Source of the DNA: Methanosarcina sp. UBA402 | GTDB lineage: Archaea > Halobacteriota > Methanosarcinia > Methanosarcinales > Methanosarcinaceae | NCBI GenBank assembly: GCA_002509325.1 | Contig: DADO01000183.1 | Location: 3,965-11,415 of the forward strand | DNA: 7,451 nucleotides | Reading direction: 5' to 3' | Shown: positions 1-6,162 of the stretch, piece after piece | How the letters are laid out: every line of letters starts with the position of its first letter | How positions within the stretch are numbered: the first letter of the stretch is position 1 | The notes under the pieces: generated by a model | What the model saw: only the letters and a program-made list of their open reading frames with translations | What the model was told of the DNA's origin: nothing | The model's database searches: none | Position numbers and translations under genes: made by a program

Positions 1-24
1 TCATTACTTAATCTCATTACTTAA
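1..24. repeat. 11-bp direct repeat at the end of cooF
   Basis: TCATTACTTAA occurs twice, at 1-11 and 14-24, separated by two bases. The second copy overlaps the cooF stop codon (TAA on the minus strand at 21-23). It may be a short tandem duplication with a 13-bp period that continues outside the window. No function is evident. Confidence 0.5.
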
Positions 25-530
25 GTTTCTTCCATCTCGGAGAAAATAAGAGCGTGTGTCGGGCAGGCCTCGACGCAGGCAGGCAAATCCCTTCCCTCGC
101 AAAGGTCACATTTTATCCCTGCTTCAGCTTGCCTGCTGATTATCCCGCGATTATGGGTCATGGAACTGGTCCAGCAACCCATAACAAGAATTAAATGATA
201 TAGAGAAATAAATCGGGGACATACCGCAGAACAGGTCCAGCAGTCTACGCAACGGTCCGGATTATAACTTACAGTGCTTGCAGTTTCGTCCTGGTGGAGG
301 GCTTTTGTAGGGCAAACCGAAGCGCAGGGCGCATCTTCACAGTGGCGACAGGTAATGGGAAGAGAAATCCCAAGGTCAGGGATATACATCAGGGAAATGC
401 GTTTTTTCGGGATCGGGTTTTCTCCTATAGCTGAAAAGAGATTCTTGCTATCGGAATGTGCAACAGCACAGGCAACCTCACAGGAACGGCAGCTTAGGCA
501 ACGTTCGGGCCGAATCATTACATCTTTCAT
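21..530 (-). CDS. cooF: CooF-like four-cluster ferredoxin (electron carrier for CO dehydrogenase)
   Basis: This is a cytoplasmic iron-sulfur protein of the CooF/HycB/DmsB type that should take electrons from the Ni-CO dehydrogenase encoded just upstream and pass them on. The 169 residues contain four cysteine groups in family order: C11-C14-C17-C21, C61-C64-C69-C73, C94-C97-C100-C104 and C141-C144-C152-C156. That is 16 cysteines, enough for four [4Fe-4S] clusters. No signal peptide or membrane segment is visible. The start ATG lies 6 bases after the cooS stop, with a GAGAGATGA stretch at the junction as the probable ribosome site, so the two genes form one operon. An oddity is that residues 106-127 look like an in-frame insertion: GCWTSSMTHNRGIIS (118-132) resembles a second copy of the third cluster motif in which the other cysteines are lost. 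Family assignment is strong; the exact electron acceptor is not shown by the sequence. Confidence 0.9.
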   Translation of the reverse strand: MKDVMIRPERCLSCRSCEVACAVAHSDSKNLFSAIGENPIPKKRISLMYIPDLGISLPITCRHCEDAPCASVCPTKALHQDETASTVSYNPDRCVDCWTCSAVCPRFISLYHLILVMGCWTSSMTHNRGIISRQAEAGIKCDLCEGRDLPACVEACPTHALIFSEMEET

Positions 531-536
531 TATAAA

Positions 537-2495
537 TCATCTCTCAGAGGCCAAGCCCAGCGCCTTTCTTTTTCCGTCAATGTGCTCAAGCATCAGGTCT
601 GCGGCCTTAAAAGGATCGGGCTCAACTGCAAAACTTGCTCCAACTACGTCGTTCAAGCCTTCGGTCAGAAGGGATGTAACAGCCTGGCTTCCAAGGACAG
701 CCGGAATAGTCCCAAGTACAGTAAACACGCCTGATGAAACTACGTAAGCCCCGATACTGACCGCCTTTTCACTCATCCATTCAGGGGCTGCTCCTGCTGC
801 AGGGAGGTCGCTTATGTCCACACCCAGGCGGTTTGCAAGCGCGGATGAAAGCACAAGGATACGGCTGATATCAACACAGGAGCCCATGTGCAGGACCGGA
901 GGTATGCCAAGTGCTTTACATACAGCTTTCAGCCCATCGCCTGCAAGTTCAGAAGCTTCCGGCAAAAGCAGTCCTGCTTCGGCACAGGCGATCGCGTTGC
1001 AGCCGGTCGTGATCACAAGCACATTGTTTTTGATCAGTTCCTTAACAAGGTTCACATGCCCGTAATTATGCGTTACTTTTACGTTATTGCAGCCGACAAC
1101 AGCTCCTACTCCCCGAACTGCCCCGCTTTTTATTGCTTCAATAAGAGGGTCAAGGCTTCCGCCAAGCGCACCGAGGATAGCTTCGGCACTGAAGCCGACC
1201 ATACACTCCTGCTTTTCATCAGGTATGGTAACCTTTTCCAGAACCCTGTTCGGGAAATTTTCGACGGCTGCCTTTACAATTTCTTTTGCGGTCTCATAAG
1301 CCCTGTCCTCATGGAATTCCATTCTTACAGTATTGGGGAAATCAGCTTTTGGGGATGTAGATATGAACTTTGTATGATAACAGCCTGTAAGATCCCCAAG
1401 AGAGGGCATGACACATTGGACATCCACAACCATAGCCTCCACGGCGCCTGTAATTATTGCCAGCTCCTGCTGGAGGAAGGTTCCTGCTATGGGAGTCCCG
1501 TGCCGCATCAGGGTCTCATTGCCAGTGCAGCAAATCCCAGCAACATTGATGCCTGATGCGCCTTTTTCCTTTGCAAGTTTCAGAAGTTCGGGATCTTCTG
1601 CAGCTTCCACGATCATTTCAGAGAGAATGGGTTCGTGCCCATGGACGATTATATTTACTTTATCCCTGGACAGAACCCCCAGATTAACAGTGCTCCTTCT
1701 CGGCTGCGGGGTTCCAAAGAGTATATCCTGGATATCACTGGCGATCATTGAGCCTCCCCAGCCATCCGAAAGCCCTGTGCGCAGCCCTTGCAACAGGATA
1801 TGGACTGCATCATTGTCCACTCCCATATGGGTTCTGTGCATACATTCCACGATTTCCCGGTCAATTCCTCTGGGCTCTATCCCAAGTTCAGCCCAGAGTT
1901 TGAGCCTTGTTTCGGGAGCTCTTCTGGTACACAGGAGGGGACCATTCTGCTTTCCAAATTCCAGAAGCAGTATATCGGCGAGTTCAACTGTAATTTCCTC
2001 CTGGTTTTTCCCTTCTGAGGAAATTCCACATTCCGATGCAAGGGATAACAGCTTTGCTTCATCTTTTATCCTGTAGCTCCCAGCTTCTCCTTCACTCATT
2101 TTCTTAAAGGTCAACACCGCGTCTCTCGCATGGTCAGAGTGAGCTGCCGCGCCTGCGGCAATCGTTCTCAGGAGATTTCTTGCAACTATAATATCTGCGG
2201 TAGCTCCACAAATTCCTCTATCAGCTCCTTCTCCAAATGGATCTATTCTGCAGGGACCCATGTTGCAATTCCGGCAGCAGACTCCTAGCTGCCCAAAACT
2301 GCACTGAGGTAGTTGCTTCTCATACCTGTCCCAGGCAGTTTCAATACCTTCCTCCTCGGCTTTCTGTAACATTGTCCGGGTTGCAAGATCAAAGCTTTTC
2401 TCGTATAATTCCTGTTCCATCTCATATCCCACTAGTTTTGTCATCTTCATTAAATATCCAGGGTTTCGGTTACCGTTTCCAGATTTGGACGGCAT
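537..2495 (-). CDS. cooS: Monofunctional Ni-carbon monoxide dehydrogenase catalytic subunit
   Basis: CooS oxidises CO with water to CO2, two electrons and two protons, as a cytoplasmic homodimer. All ligands expected from Carboxydothermus CODH-II can be placed: C65 and C73 for the bridging D-cluster; C74, C77, C82 and C96 for the B-cluster; and H287, C323, C361, C469, C499 and C540 for the Ni-Fe-S C-cluster. The acid-base residues H119 (in AAHSDH) and K577 (in SEKAVSIG) are also present, so the enzyme should be active. It is a single full-length chain without fusion, unlike the Cdh alpha subunit of the acetyl-CoA synthase complex. The start is uncertain. The 652-residue version begins at an ATG with no clear ribosome site and has about 26 extra residues relative to CODH-II. 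Met16 (2450), Met18 (2444) and Met26 (2420) are all plausible, and the first two fit the family better. No nickel-insertion genes (cooC/T/J) are in the window. Confidence 0.95.
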   Translation of the reverse strand: MPSKSGNGNRNPGYLMKMTKLVGYEMEQELYEKSFDLATRTMLQKAEEEGIETAWDRYEKQLPQCSFGQLGVCCRNCNMGPCRIDPFGEGADRGICGATADIIVARNLLRTIAAGAAAHSDHARDAVLTFKKMSEGEAGSYRIKDEAKLLSLASECGISSEGKNQEEITVELADILLLEFGKQNGPLLCTRRAPETRLKLWAELGIEPRGIDREIVECMHRTHMGVDNDAVHILLQGLRTGLSDGWGGSMIASDIQDILFGTPQPRRSTVNLGVLSRDKVNIIVHGHEPILSEMIVEAAEDPELLKLAKEKGASGINVAGICCTGNETLMRHGTPIAGTFLQQELAIITGAVEAMVVDVQCVMPSLGDLTGCYHTKFISTSPKADFPNTVRMEFHEDRAYETAKEIVKAAVENFPNRVLEKVTIPDEKQECMVGFSAEAILGALGGSLDPLIEAIKSGAVRGVGAVVGCNNVKVTHNYGHVNLVKELIKNNVLVITTGCNAIACAEAGLLLPEASELAGDGLKAVCKALGIPPVLHMGSCVDISRILVLSSALANRLGVDISDLPAAGAAPEWMSEKAVSIGAYVVSSGVFTVLGTIPAVLGSQAVTSLLTEGLNDVVGASFAVEPDPFKAADLMLEHIDGKRKALGLASER

Positions 2496-2522
2496 TTTTT
2501 AAAACACGTAGCCCTGAAATAA

Positions 2523-2568
2523 ATCAACCCGGCTGATTTTTATTTCCTAATACTCAGCCCTGTTTGAT
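2523..2568 (-). promoter_or_regulatory. Predicted hairpin in the cooS mRNA leader
   Basis: On the cooS coding strand GGCTGA (2559-2554) and TCAGCC (2536-2531) form a perfect 6-bp stem, enclosed by ATCAA (2568-2564) and TTGAT (2527-2523), another 5 bp across a small internal loop, with a 17-base apical loop. It lies between the predicted transcription start (about 2593) and the first cooS ATG. It could regulate message stability, translation or elongation. Leader-dependent control is known for the related cdh operon of Methanosarcina, but the role here is inference. Confidence 0.45.
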
Positions 2569-2613
2569 TTAAAAACCAATTAATCTAAAAATCTTCAGGA
2601 TTATCAAATGTCA

Positions 2614-2626
2614 TTATTTTATAAAC
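2614..2626 (-). promoter_or_regulatory. Candidate TATA box/BRE of the cooS-cooF operon
   Basis: The coding strand reads AAGTTTATAAAATAATG, a good match to the archaeal TATA consensus, preceded by a purine-rich CAAAAGAAG that could serve as the TFB recognition element. The expected transcription start, about 25 bases downstream, would be near 2593, giving a leader of roughly 100-150 bases depending on the cooS start. The tandem 30-bp repeats begin about 15 bp upstream of it. Confidence 0.45.
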
Positions 2627-2640
2627 TTCTTTTGAAAAAG

Positions 2641-2700
2641 TCGCGTTTATATTTTATCTAAAATAACTACTCGCGTTTACATTTAATATGAAGTAATTAC
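2641..2700. repeat. Tandem pair of 30-bp repeats upstream of cooS (possible operator)
   Basis: Two adjacent 30-bp units, 2641-2670 and 2671-2700, match at 24 of 30 positions. Both open with TCGCGTTTA and close with a TAAxTAC-type end. TCGCG stands out in this very AT-rich stretch. The spacing, about three helical turns, would put two bound proteins on the same face of the DNA just upstream of the cooS TATA candidate, where an archaeal activator would sit. Repeat 1 also contains TTTATATTTT, a TATA-like string for the plus strand, so it could instead serve the divergent genes. Confidence 0.6.
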
Positions 2701-2748
2701 ATTAGATAGAACTGATAAAACTTCAAAACCATAAGTGTCTGTAAATAT

Positions 2749-2760
2749 ATAGGTTAATTA
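2749..2760 (+). promoter_or_regulatory. Candidate TATA element for the Trm112 operon
   Basis: TGTAAATATATAGG is TATA-like on the plus strand. If used, the transcript would start near 2780 and would exclude the TTG start of the small ORF at 2776. The alternative is TTTATATTTT at 2646-2655 inside the 30-bp repeat, which would give a leader of about 230 bases that includes the small ORF. The sequence does not decide between them. Confidence 0.25.
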
Positions 2761-2775
2761 AAATAGGAGGATGAA

Positions 2776-2898
2776 TTGAATACGGTAAATAGTGGAATAA
2801 TAATTAACACTCACAGGACGAAGAAAGGTGAGAAAAACAATAAGTTAATCAGAACAAAAGTATTATTGTTTCTTCACCTATCGGAAAAGCGGCTTTAA
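2776..2898 (+). CDS. Possible 40-residue leader peptide or small protein
   Basis: A TTG codon stands 5 bases after a perfect AGGAGG (2765-2770) and opens a 40-codon frame ending TAA at 2896-2898. The product, beginning MNTVNSGIIINTHRTKKGEK, is basic and has no recognisable domain, cysteine motif or membrane segment. It ends 12 bases before the GTG start of the Trm112-like gene, so translation could be coupled. Its last codons cover one arm of a hairpin that includes the next ribosome site. The same AGGAGG is also followed at once by ATG AAT TGA, a two-codon frame with no usable spacing. I do not recognise the peptide; the ribosome site is the only strong evidence, and it could be a chance frame. 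Confidence 0.35.
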   Translation: MNTVNSGIIINTHRTKKGEKNNKLIRTKVLLFLHLSEKRL

Positions 2899-2905
2899 CG
2901 GTGAA
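2873..2905 (+). promoter_or_regulatory. Hairpin that can mask the Trm112 ribosome binding site
   Basis: TTCACC (2873-2878) is the exact complement of GGTGAA (2900-2905), which contains the GGTGA ribosome site of the following gene. A nested AAAGC/GCTTT palindrome (2886-2896) lies in the loop. AGGTGAG at 2826-2832 can pair with the same TTCACCT, giving a mutually exclusive alternative. This resembles a translational attenuator, but the stems are short and the function is inference. Confidence 0.35.
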
Positions 2906-2910
2906 TTTTG

Positions 2911-3093
2911 GTGAAAAAAGATCTTATGGATATTCTGGCCTGCCCTATATGTAAGGGCGATCTGGTTTTGAATGTTGTAGAAGAAAATGAAAAAGAGGTC
3001 ATCTCCGGAACCCTCTATTGCTCTGTATGCAAAGAGCACTATCCAATAGATGAGGGAATTCCGAATTTACTTCCTCCTGACCTCAGAAACTGA
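2911..3093 (+). CDS. Trm112-like zinc-ribbon protein
   Basis: This 60-residue protein belongs to the Trm112/UPF0434 (YcaR-like) family. The motif DILACPICKGDL near the N-terminus, the later YCSVCKEHYPIDEGIPNLLPPD, and the two CxxC pairs that would bind one zinc ion are diagnostic. In eukaryotes and archaea, Trm112 is the small activating partner that stabilises several SAM-dependent methyltransferases acting on tRNA, rRNA or release factor; that role is inferred here. I chose GTG at 2911 because GGTGA (2900-2904) lies 6 bases before it. TTG at 2908 is possible but too close. The stop TGA at 3091-3093 is 14 bases from the next start, so the two are probably co-transcribed. No methyltransferase gene is adjacent. 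Confidence 0.85.
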   Translation: MKKDLMDILACPICKGDLVLNVVEENEKEVISGTLYCSVCKEHYPIDEGIPNLLPPDLRN

Positions 3094-3107
3094 TGTGAGG
3101 GTTAAAC

Positions 3108-3854
3108 TTGCAGCAGATATTCCAGAATGTTATAATTAACCGACAGGAATTTAACTCAATTGAGTTTGAAAAGGAAAGCGTCGAGATTTCTCTTTCTCCT
3201 GGTGGAGAAGAAACCTTTGAAATGCTGATCACAAACTACGGGTCTCCTAGCCATATCCATTTCTCAGTAAGTGAAGAATTAAAAGGCCAGATCACTTTTC
3301 TTAGGGATAACCCGTATGTGCTTCAAAAAGAATATATTTCTGTAGTTGCAAGAGTCCCGCAAGAAGGCAGGGTGCTTACAAAAGGACAGATTTATATCAC
3401 AGTGGGGTACGGTTCAAGAAAAAAAGGTTTCCCAGTACAGCTTGGAAAAATTGATCCAGAGCCGCTGGAGCAATTAAAAGATGAGGCCTATGAAGGAGCC
3501 GGGGGAGAAGAATCCAGTTCTCAAGGGTCCTCAGTTAGCCTACCTATAAAGAAGACCTCTCGCCGCAAATCAGGAAATAGGTTTGGAGGTTTCTCAGCTT
3601 CTATCCGTAGAAGCTTTACAGGAGGCTTCTCAGCTTCTACGGGAAGAAAAAGCAGAAATGTAGGTAGGAACGATAAATTTACTCTGAACATTGCGTTTGG
3701 AGGCTTTTTACTACTTATATCCCTGTTCTTCCTCTACTTTATTCTGCCATCTGGCTTGCAGTTTAAAGTCAGTTTTGTCCAATCACTTTTGTTTTCAATC
3801 CTTTTTGTGACCTGCATGATATACATCCTGCTAAAAATTACAGAAGGAAGCTAA
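3108..3854 (+). CDS. Conserved archaeal membrane-anchored protein with N-terminal beta domain (DUF7524-like)
   Basis: The 248-residue product has three parts. Residues 1-115 look like a beta-sandwich domain: EISLSPGGEETFEML, NYGSPSHIHFSVS, a DNPYV turn and ITVGYGSRKKGFPVQLG. Residues 120-190 are a low-complexity linker, first acidic and serine-rich, then strongly basic, with an internal repeat GGFSAS at 160-165 and 172-177. Two hydrophobic helices follow, about 191-213 and 222-243, and a short tail. There is no signal peptide, so it is probably anchored by the C-terminal hairpin with the beta domain on the cytoplasmic side. The pattern of conserved N..YV and GYG residues reminds me of archaeal proteins named DUF7524, from memory only. 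The start is TTG, supported by GAGG at 3097-3100 with 7-base spacing. Its place 14 bases after the Trm112-like gene suggests an operon, but no function can be assigned. Confidence 0.8.
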   Translation: MQQIFQNVIINRQEFNSIEFEKESVEISLSPGGEETFEMLITNYGSPSHIHFSVSEELKGQITFLRDNPYVLQKEYISVVARVPQEGRVLTKGQIYITVGYGSRKKGFPVQLGKIDPEPLEQLKDEAYEGAGGEESSSQGSSVSLPIKKTSRRKSGNRFGGFSASIRRSFTGGFSASTGRKSRNVGRNDKFTLNIAFGGFLLLISLFFLYFILPSGLQFKVSFVQSLLFSILFVTCMIYILLKITEGS

Positions 3855-3936
3855 ATCCTTCAGGAGAGACGAAAGAGAACCCTGTCAATTTATTGGCTGG
3901 ATGAATTCGTCAACTCCATTCGTCCCTTTTTACTCA

Positions 3937-4152
3937 ATTCTATTCTCTTACTTTTACTTCTTGTTTTATTCTATTCTCTTACTTTTACTTCTTGTTTTAT
4001 TCTATCCCTTCTACTTCCTGTTTTATTCTATCCCTTCCACTTCTTGTTTCATTCTATCCCTTCTACTTCCTGTTTTATTCTATCCCTTCCACTTCTTGTT
4101 TTATTCTATTCCTTCCACTTCTTGTTTTTCTATCACTTTCACTTCTTATTTT
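3937..4152. repeat. Pyrimidine-rich minisatellite, eight units of 24-31 bp
   Basis: The array has two identical 31-bp units (3937-3967, 3968-3998), five 26-bp units (3999-4024, 4025-4050, 4051-4076, 4077-4102, 4103-4128) and a degraded 24-bp unit (4129-4152). Each unit carries an ATTCTAT start and a CTTCTTGTTTT-like end. Units 3+4 and 5+6 form a 52-bp higher-order duplication differing only at 4050 versus 4102. The plus strand is about 85 percent pyrimidine. Plus-strand reading frames across it are Phe/Tyr/Ser/Leu-rich low complexity and not credible genes. There are no spacers, so it is not CRISPR. The T-runs on the non-template strand could act as serial archaeal terminators for the upstream operon. 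The rest of 3855-4339 shows no gene. Confidence 0.9.
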
Positions 4153-4279
4153 ACCCAGTCCTTTTTTAGAAGTAGAGAGTGTTTTTATACCATGACGATA
4201 TTGGTATTGTGTTCGTACCAGAAGGAGTAAATGACAGATTTCCTGAGGGTTGTTAATTTAATTATTTTCCTATCTTATT

Positions 4280-4290
4280 CAATATAATTA
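4280..4290 (+). promoter_or_regulatory. Candidate TATA box of pyrG
   Basis: CAATATAATTA lies about 25 bases before a predicted start near 4311. That would leave a leader of about 28 bases containing the AAGGA ribosome site (4326-4330), 9 bases before the ATG. No clear purine-rich BRE is seen upstream, so this is a modest prediction. TTTTTATACC near 4181-4190 is another candidate. Confidence 0.3.
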
Positions 4291-4339
4291 TCCTTTAGTC
4301 TATAATCGCTATTAGGAGAACTGTTAAGGAAGCTTATCC

Positions 4340-5944
4340 ATGAAGTATATTGTAGTTACCGGTGGGGTAATGAGCGGGCTTGGAAAAGGCATTACCATCG
4401 CATCCATTGGCAGAAACCTTAAAAACAAAGGTTATAAAGTCACGGCTATCAAGATCGACCCTTACATCAATATTGATGCAGGCACCATGAGTCCCTACCA
4501 GCACGGGGAAGTCTTTGTGCTCAAGGACGGAGGTGAAGTTGACCTGGACCTTGGGAATTACGAGAGGTTCCTTGATACAGAGCTTACCAGGGACCATAAT
4601 CTTACCACTGGCAAGATTTACCAGGAAGTAATCTCCAAAGAGAGGAGAGGGGACTATCTCGGAAAAACTGTCCAGATCATTCCCCATGTTACAAACGAGA
4701 TCAAAAACAGGATCCGGAAGGTTGCTGCCCGGAGTGGAGCTGATGTCTGTCTTGTTGAAATAGGTGGGACGGTTGGGGACATTGAGAGTATGCCTTTCCT
4801 TGAGGCTGTACGCCAGATGCACAGGGAAGAGCCTCCCGAAAATATTATATTTATTCATGTGACCCTGGTTATGGAAGACCTTCAGGGTGAGCAAAAAACT
4901 AAGCCTACTCAGCATTCCGTAAAGGAACTTCGTTCCCTTGGGCTCAGTCCTGAAGTGATCGTTGCAAGGTCAAAAACTCCTCTTCAAGAAAGTGCCAAAG
5001 AAAAAATCGCCCTCTTTTGTGATGTGCCTCAGGAACTGGTTATCAGTGCATATGATGCCGACGACATTTATGAAGTGCCTCTTGAGATAGAAGAGCAGGG
5101 CTTGACCACCCAGCTCATGAAACACCTGCAGCTGAAGTCAGGTGTCGAAAACGGTGGGTGGAAAGAGATGGTCGCAAGGATGAAATCCACAACCGATACG
5201 GTTAAAATGGCGATCATTGGGAAATATACCAATCTTGAGGACTCTTACCTTAGCATCGTTGAAGCCGTCAAACATGGAGGAATTAATAACAAATGCAGGG
5301 TTGAAATAGATATGGTTGAAGCCGAAACCCTGGAAGAGAACCCGGCTGAGGTTGAGAAACTGATACAGTATGATGGAGTTCTTGTTCCAGGCGGTTTTGG
5401 GGAACGAGGTACTGATGGCAAAGTGCTGGCAATCAAGTTCGCCAGGGAAAACGATATCCCGTTCCTCGGGATCTGCCTGGGCATGCAGCTTGCAGTCATC
5501 GAGTTTGCCAGAAATGTGGCTAAACTTGGAGAGGCAAACAGTACGGAATTTGATGAAGATACTCCTTACCCTGTGATTGATCTCCTGCCTGAGCAGACCG
5601 GGGTTGCGAATATGGGCGGAACCATGCGCCTCGGAGACTATGAAGCCATCCTCAAAGAAGGCTCGATTGCCGAAAAAATCTATGGAACCAATTACATTGT
5701 CGAGCGCCACCGCCACAGGTACGAGGTTAATCCTGAGTTTGTGGACAGGCTTGAGTCTTTTGGAATTGTCTTTTCCGGCAGAAACAAGAACAGGATGGAG
5801 ATTGCCGAAATTCCTGGCAAGCGTTTCTTCTTTGGTTCCCAGTTCCATCCTGAATTCAGGTCAAGACCAGGAAGACCGTCTCCCCCATTCAATGCTCTTG
5901 TTGAGGCAATGTGCAAATACAGGAAGGAGAGAGAAGGCAAATAA
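4340..5944 (+). CDS. pyrG: CTP synthase (glutamine hydrolysing)
   Basis: PyrG makes CTP from UTP, ATP and glutamine, the last step of de novo pyrimidine nucleotide synthesis, in the cytoplasm as a tetramer. The 534 residues are the usual length. The N-terminal synthase domain (1 to about 265) opens with KYIVVTGGVMSGLGKG, the P-loop-like ATP site (about 8-17), and continues with KIDPYINIDAGTMSPYQHGEVFV and VEIGGTVGDIES. The C-terminal class I glutamine amidotransferase domain (about 288-534) has the oxyanion region GGFGERG (351-357), nucleophile C379 in LGICLGMQ, and the partners H503 and E505 in QFHPEFRSRPG. All catalytic residues are intact. The ATG is supported by AAGGA 9 bases upstream. 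It appears monocistronic, flanked on both sides by repeat-filled intergenic DNA. No frameshift or truncation is seen. Confidence 0.97.
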   Translation: MKYIVVTGGVMSGLGKGITIASIGRNLKNKGYKVTAIKIDPYINIDAGTMSPYQHGEVFVLKDGGEVDLDLGNYERFLDTELTRDHNLTTGKIYQEVISKERRGDYLGKTVQIIPHVTNEIKNRIRKVAARSGADVCLVEIGGTVGDIESMPFLEAVRQMHREEPPENIIFIHVTLVMEDLQGEQKTKPTQHSVKELRSLGLSPEVIVARSKTPLQESAKEKIALFCDVPQELVISAYDADDIYEVPLEIEEQGLTTQLMKHLQLKSGVENGGWKEMVARMKSTTDTVKMAIIGKYTNLEDSYLSIVEAVKHGGINNKCRVEIDMVEAETLEENPAEVEKLIQYDGVLVPGGFGERGTDGKVLAIKFARENDIPFLGICLGMQLAVIEFARNVAKLGEANSTEFDEDTPYPVIDLLPEQTGVANMGGTMRLGDYEAILKEGSIAEKIYGTNYIVERHRHRYEVNPEFVDRLESFGIVFSGRNKNRMEIAEIPGKRFFFGSQFHPEFRSRPGRPSPPFNALVEAMCKYRKEREGK

Positions 5945-5974
5945 AGAAAGTAGAAATTGTTTGAGGGACTTCTT

Positions 5975-6026
5975 ACTCTTAATTCCCTTTTACTTTAAAC
6001 TCCCTTTCTTATAAGCTTTTTAATCC
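5975..6026 (+). terminator. T-rich probable termination region of pyrG
   Basis: Several T-tracts on the non-template strand (TTCCCTTTTACTTT, CCCTTTCTT, AGCTTTTTAA) follow the pyrG stop within 80 bases. Archaeal RNA polymerase commonly terminates at such oligo-T stretches without a hairpin. There is no strong stem-loop, so the exact site is not fixed. Confidence 0.3.
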
Positions 6027-6097
6027 TGTATCGAAAATAAAACTTTTAGTATGACCTAGCTCTCTATTAAATAATTTAATCTGGTAGGGAACAAATA

Positions 6098-6157
6098 AAT
6101 ACTTAAAAATAAAAATGAATACTTAAAAATAAAAATGAATACTTAAAAATAAAAATG
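6098..6157. repeat. Three perfect tandem copies of a 20-bp AT-rich unit
   Basis: AATACTTAAAAATAAAAATG occurs three times without a mismatch at 6098-6117, 6118-6137 and 6138-6157. The identity implies a recent expansion. The A-runs are phased at about two helical turns, so the segment may be intrinsically bent. No gene covers it. Confidence 0.9.
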
Positions 6158-6162
6158 CGGTG

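Noticed and set aside
274..1556. Plus-strand open frames of 83-222 codons opposite cooF and cooS
   Set aside because: They lie fully antisense to strongly conserved genes, have no ribosome sites or recognisable motifs, and reflect the codon bias of the real strand.
2641..2680. Link between TCGCGT in the cooS repeats and TGTCGCGTCA in the MITE ends
   Set aside because: Only six bases are shared, with different flanks; coincidence is the simplest reading.
3937..4152. CRISPR array
   Set aside because: Units are contiguous with no unique spacers, and no cas genes are present; the same holds for 6587-6811.
3901..4230. 109-residue Phe/Tyr/Leu/Ser-rich frame that looks like a membrane protein
   Set aside because: It is created by the pyrimidine-rich minisatellite; no ribosome site precedes it, and the 26/31-bp units shift the frame from copy to copy.
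4334..4915. Minus-strand frame of 193 codons across the pyrG start
   Set aside because: It is antisense to the highly conserved synthase domain and has no independent support; the same applies to 5138-5848 and 5577-6014.
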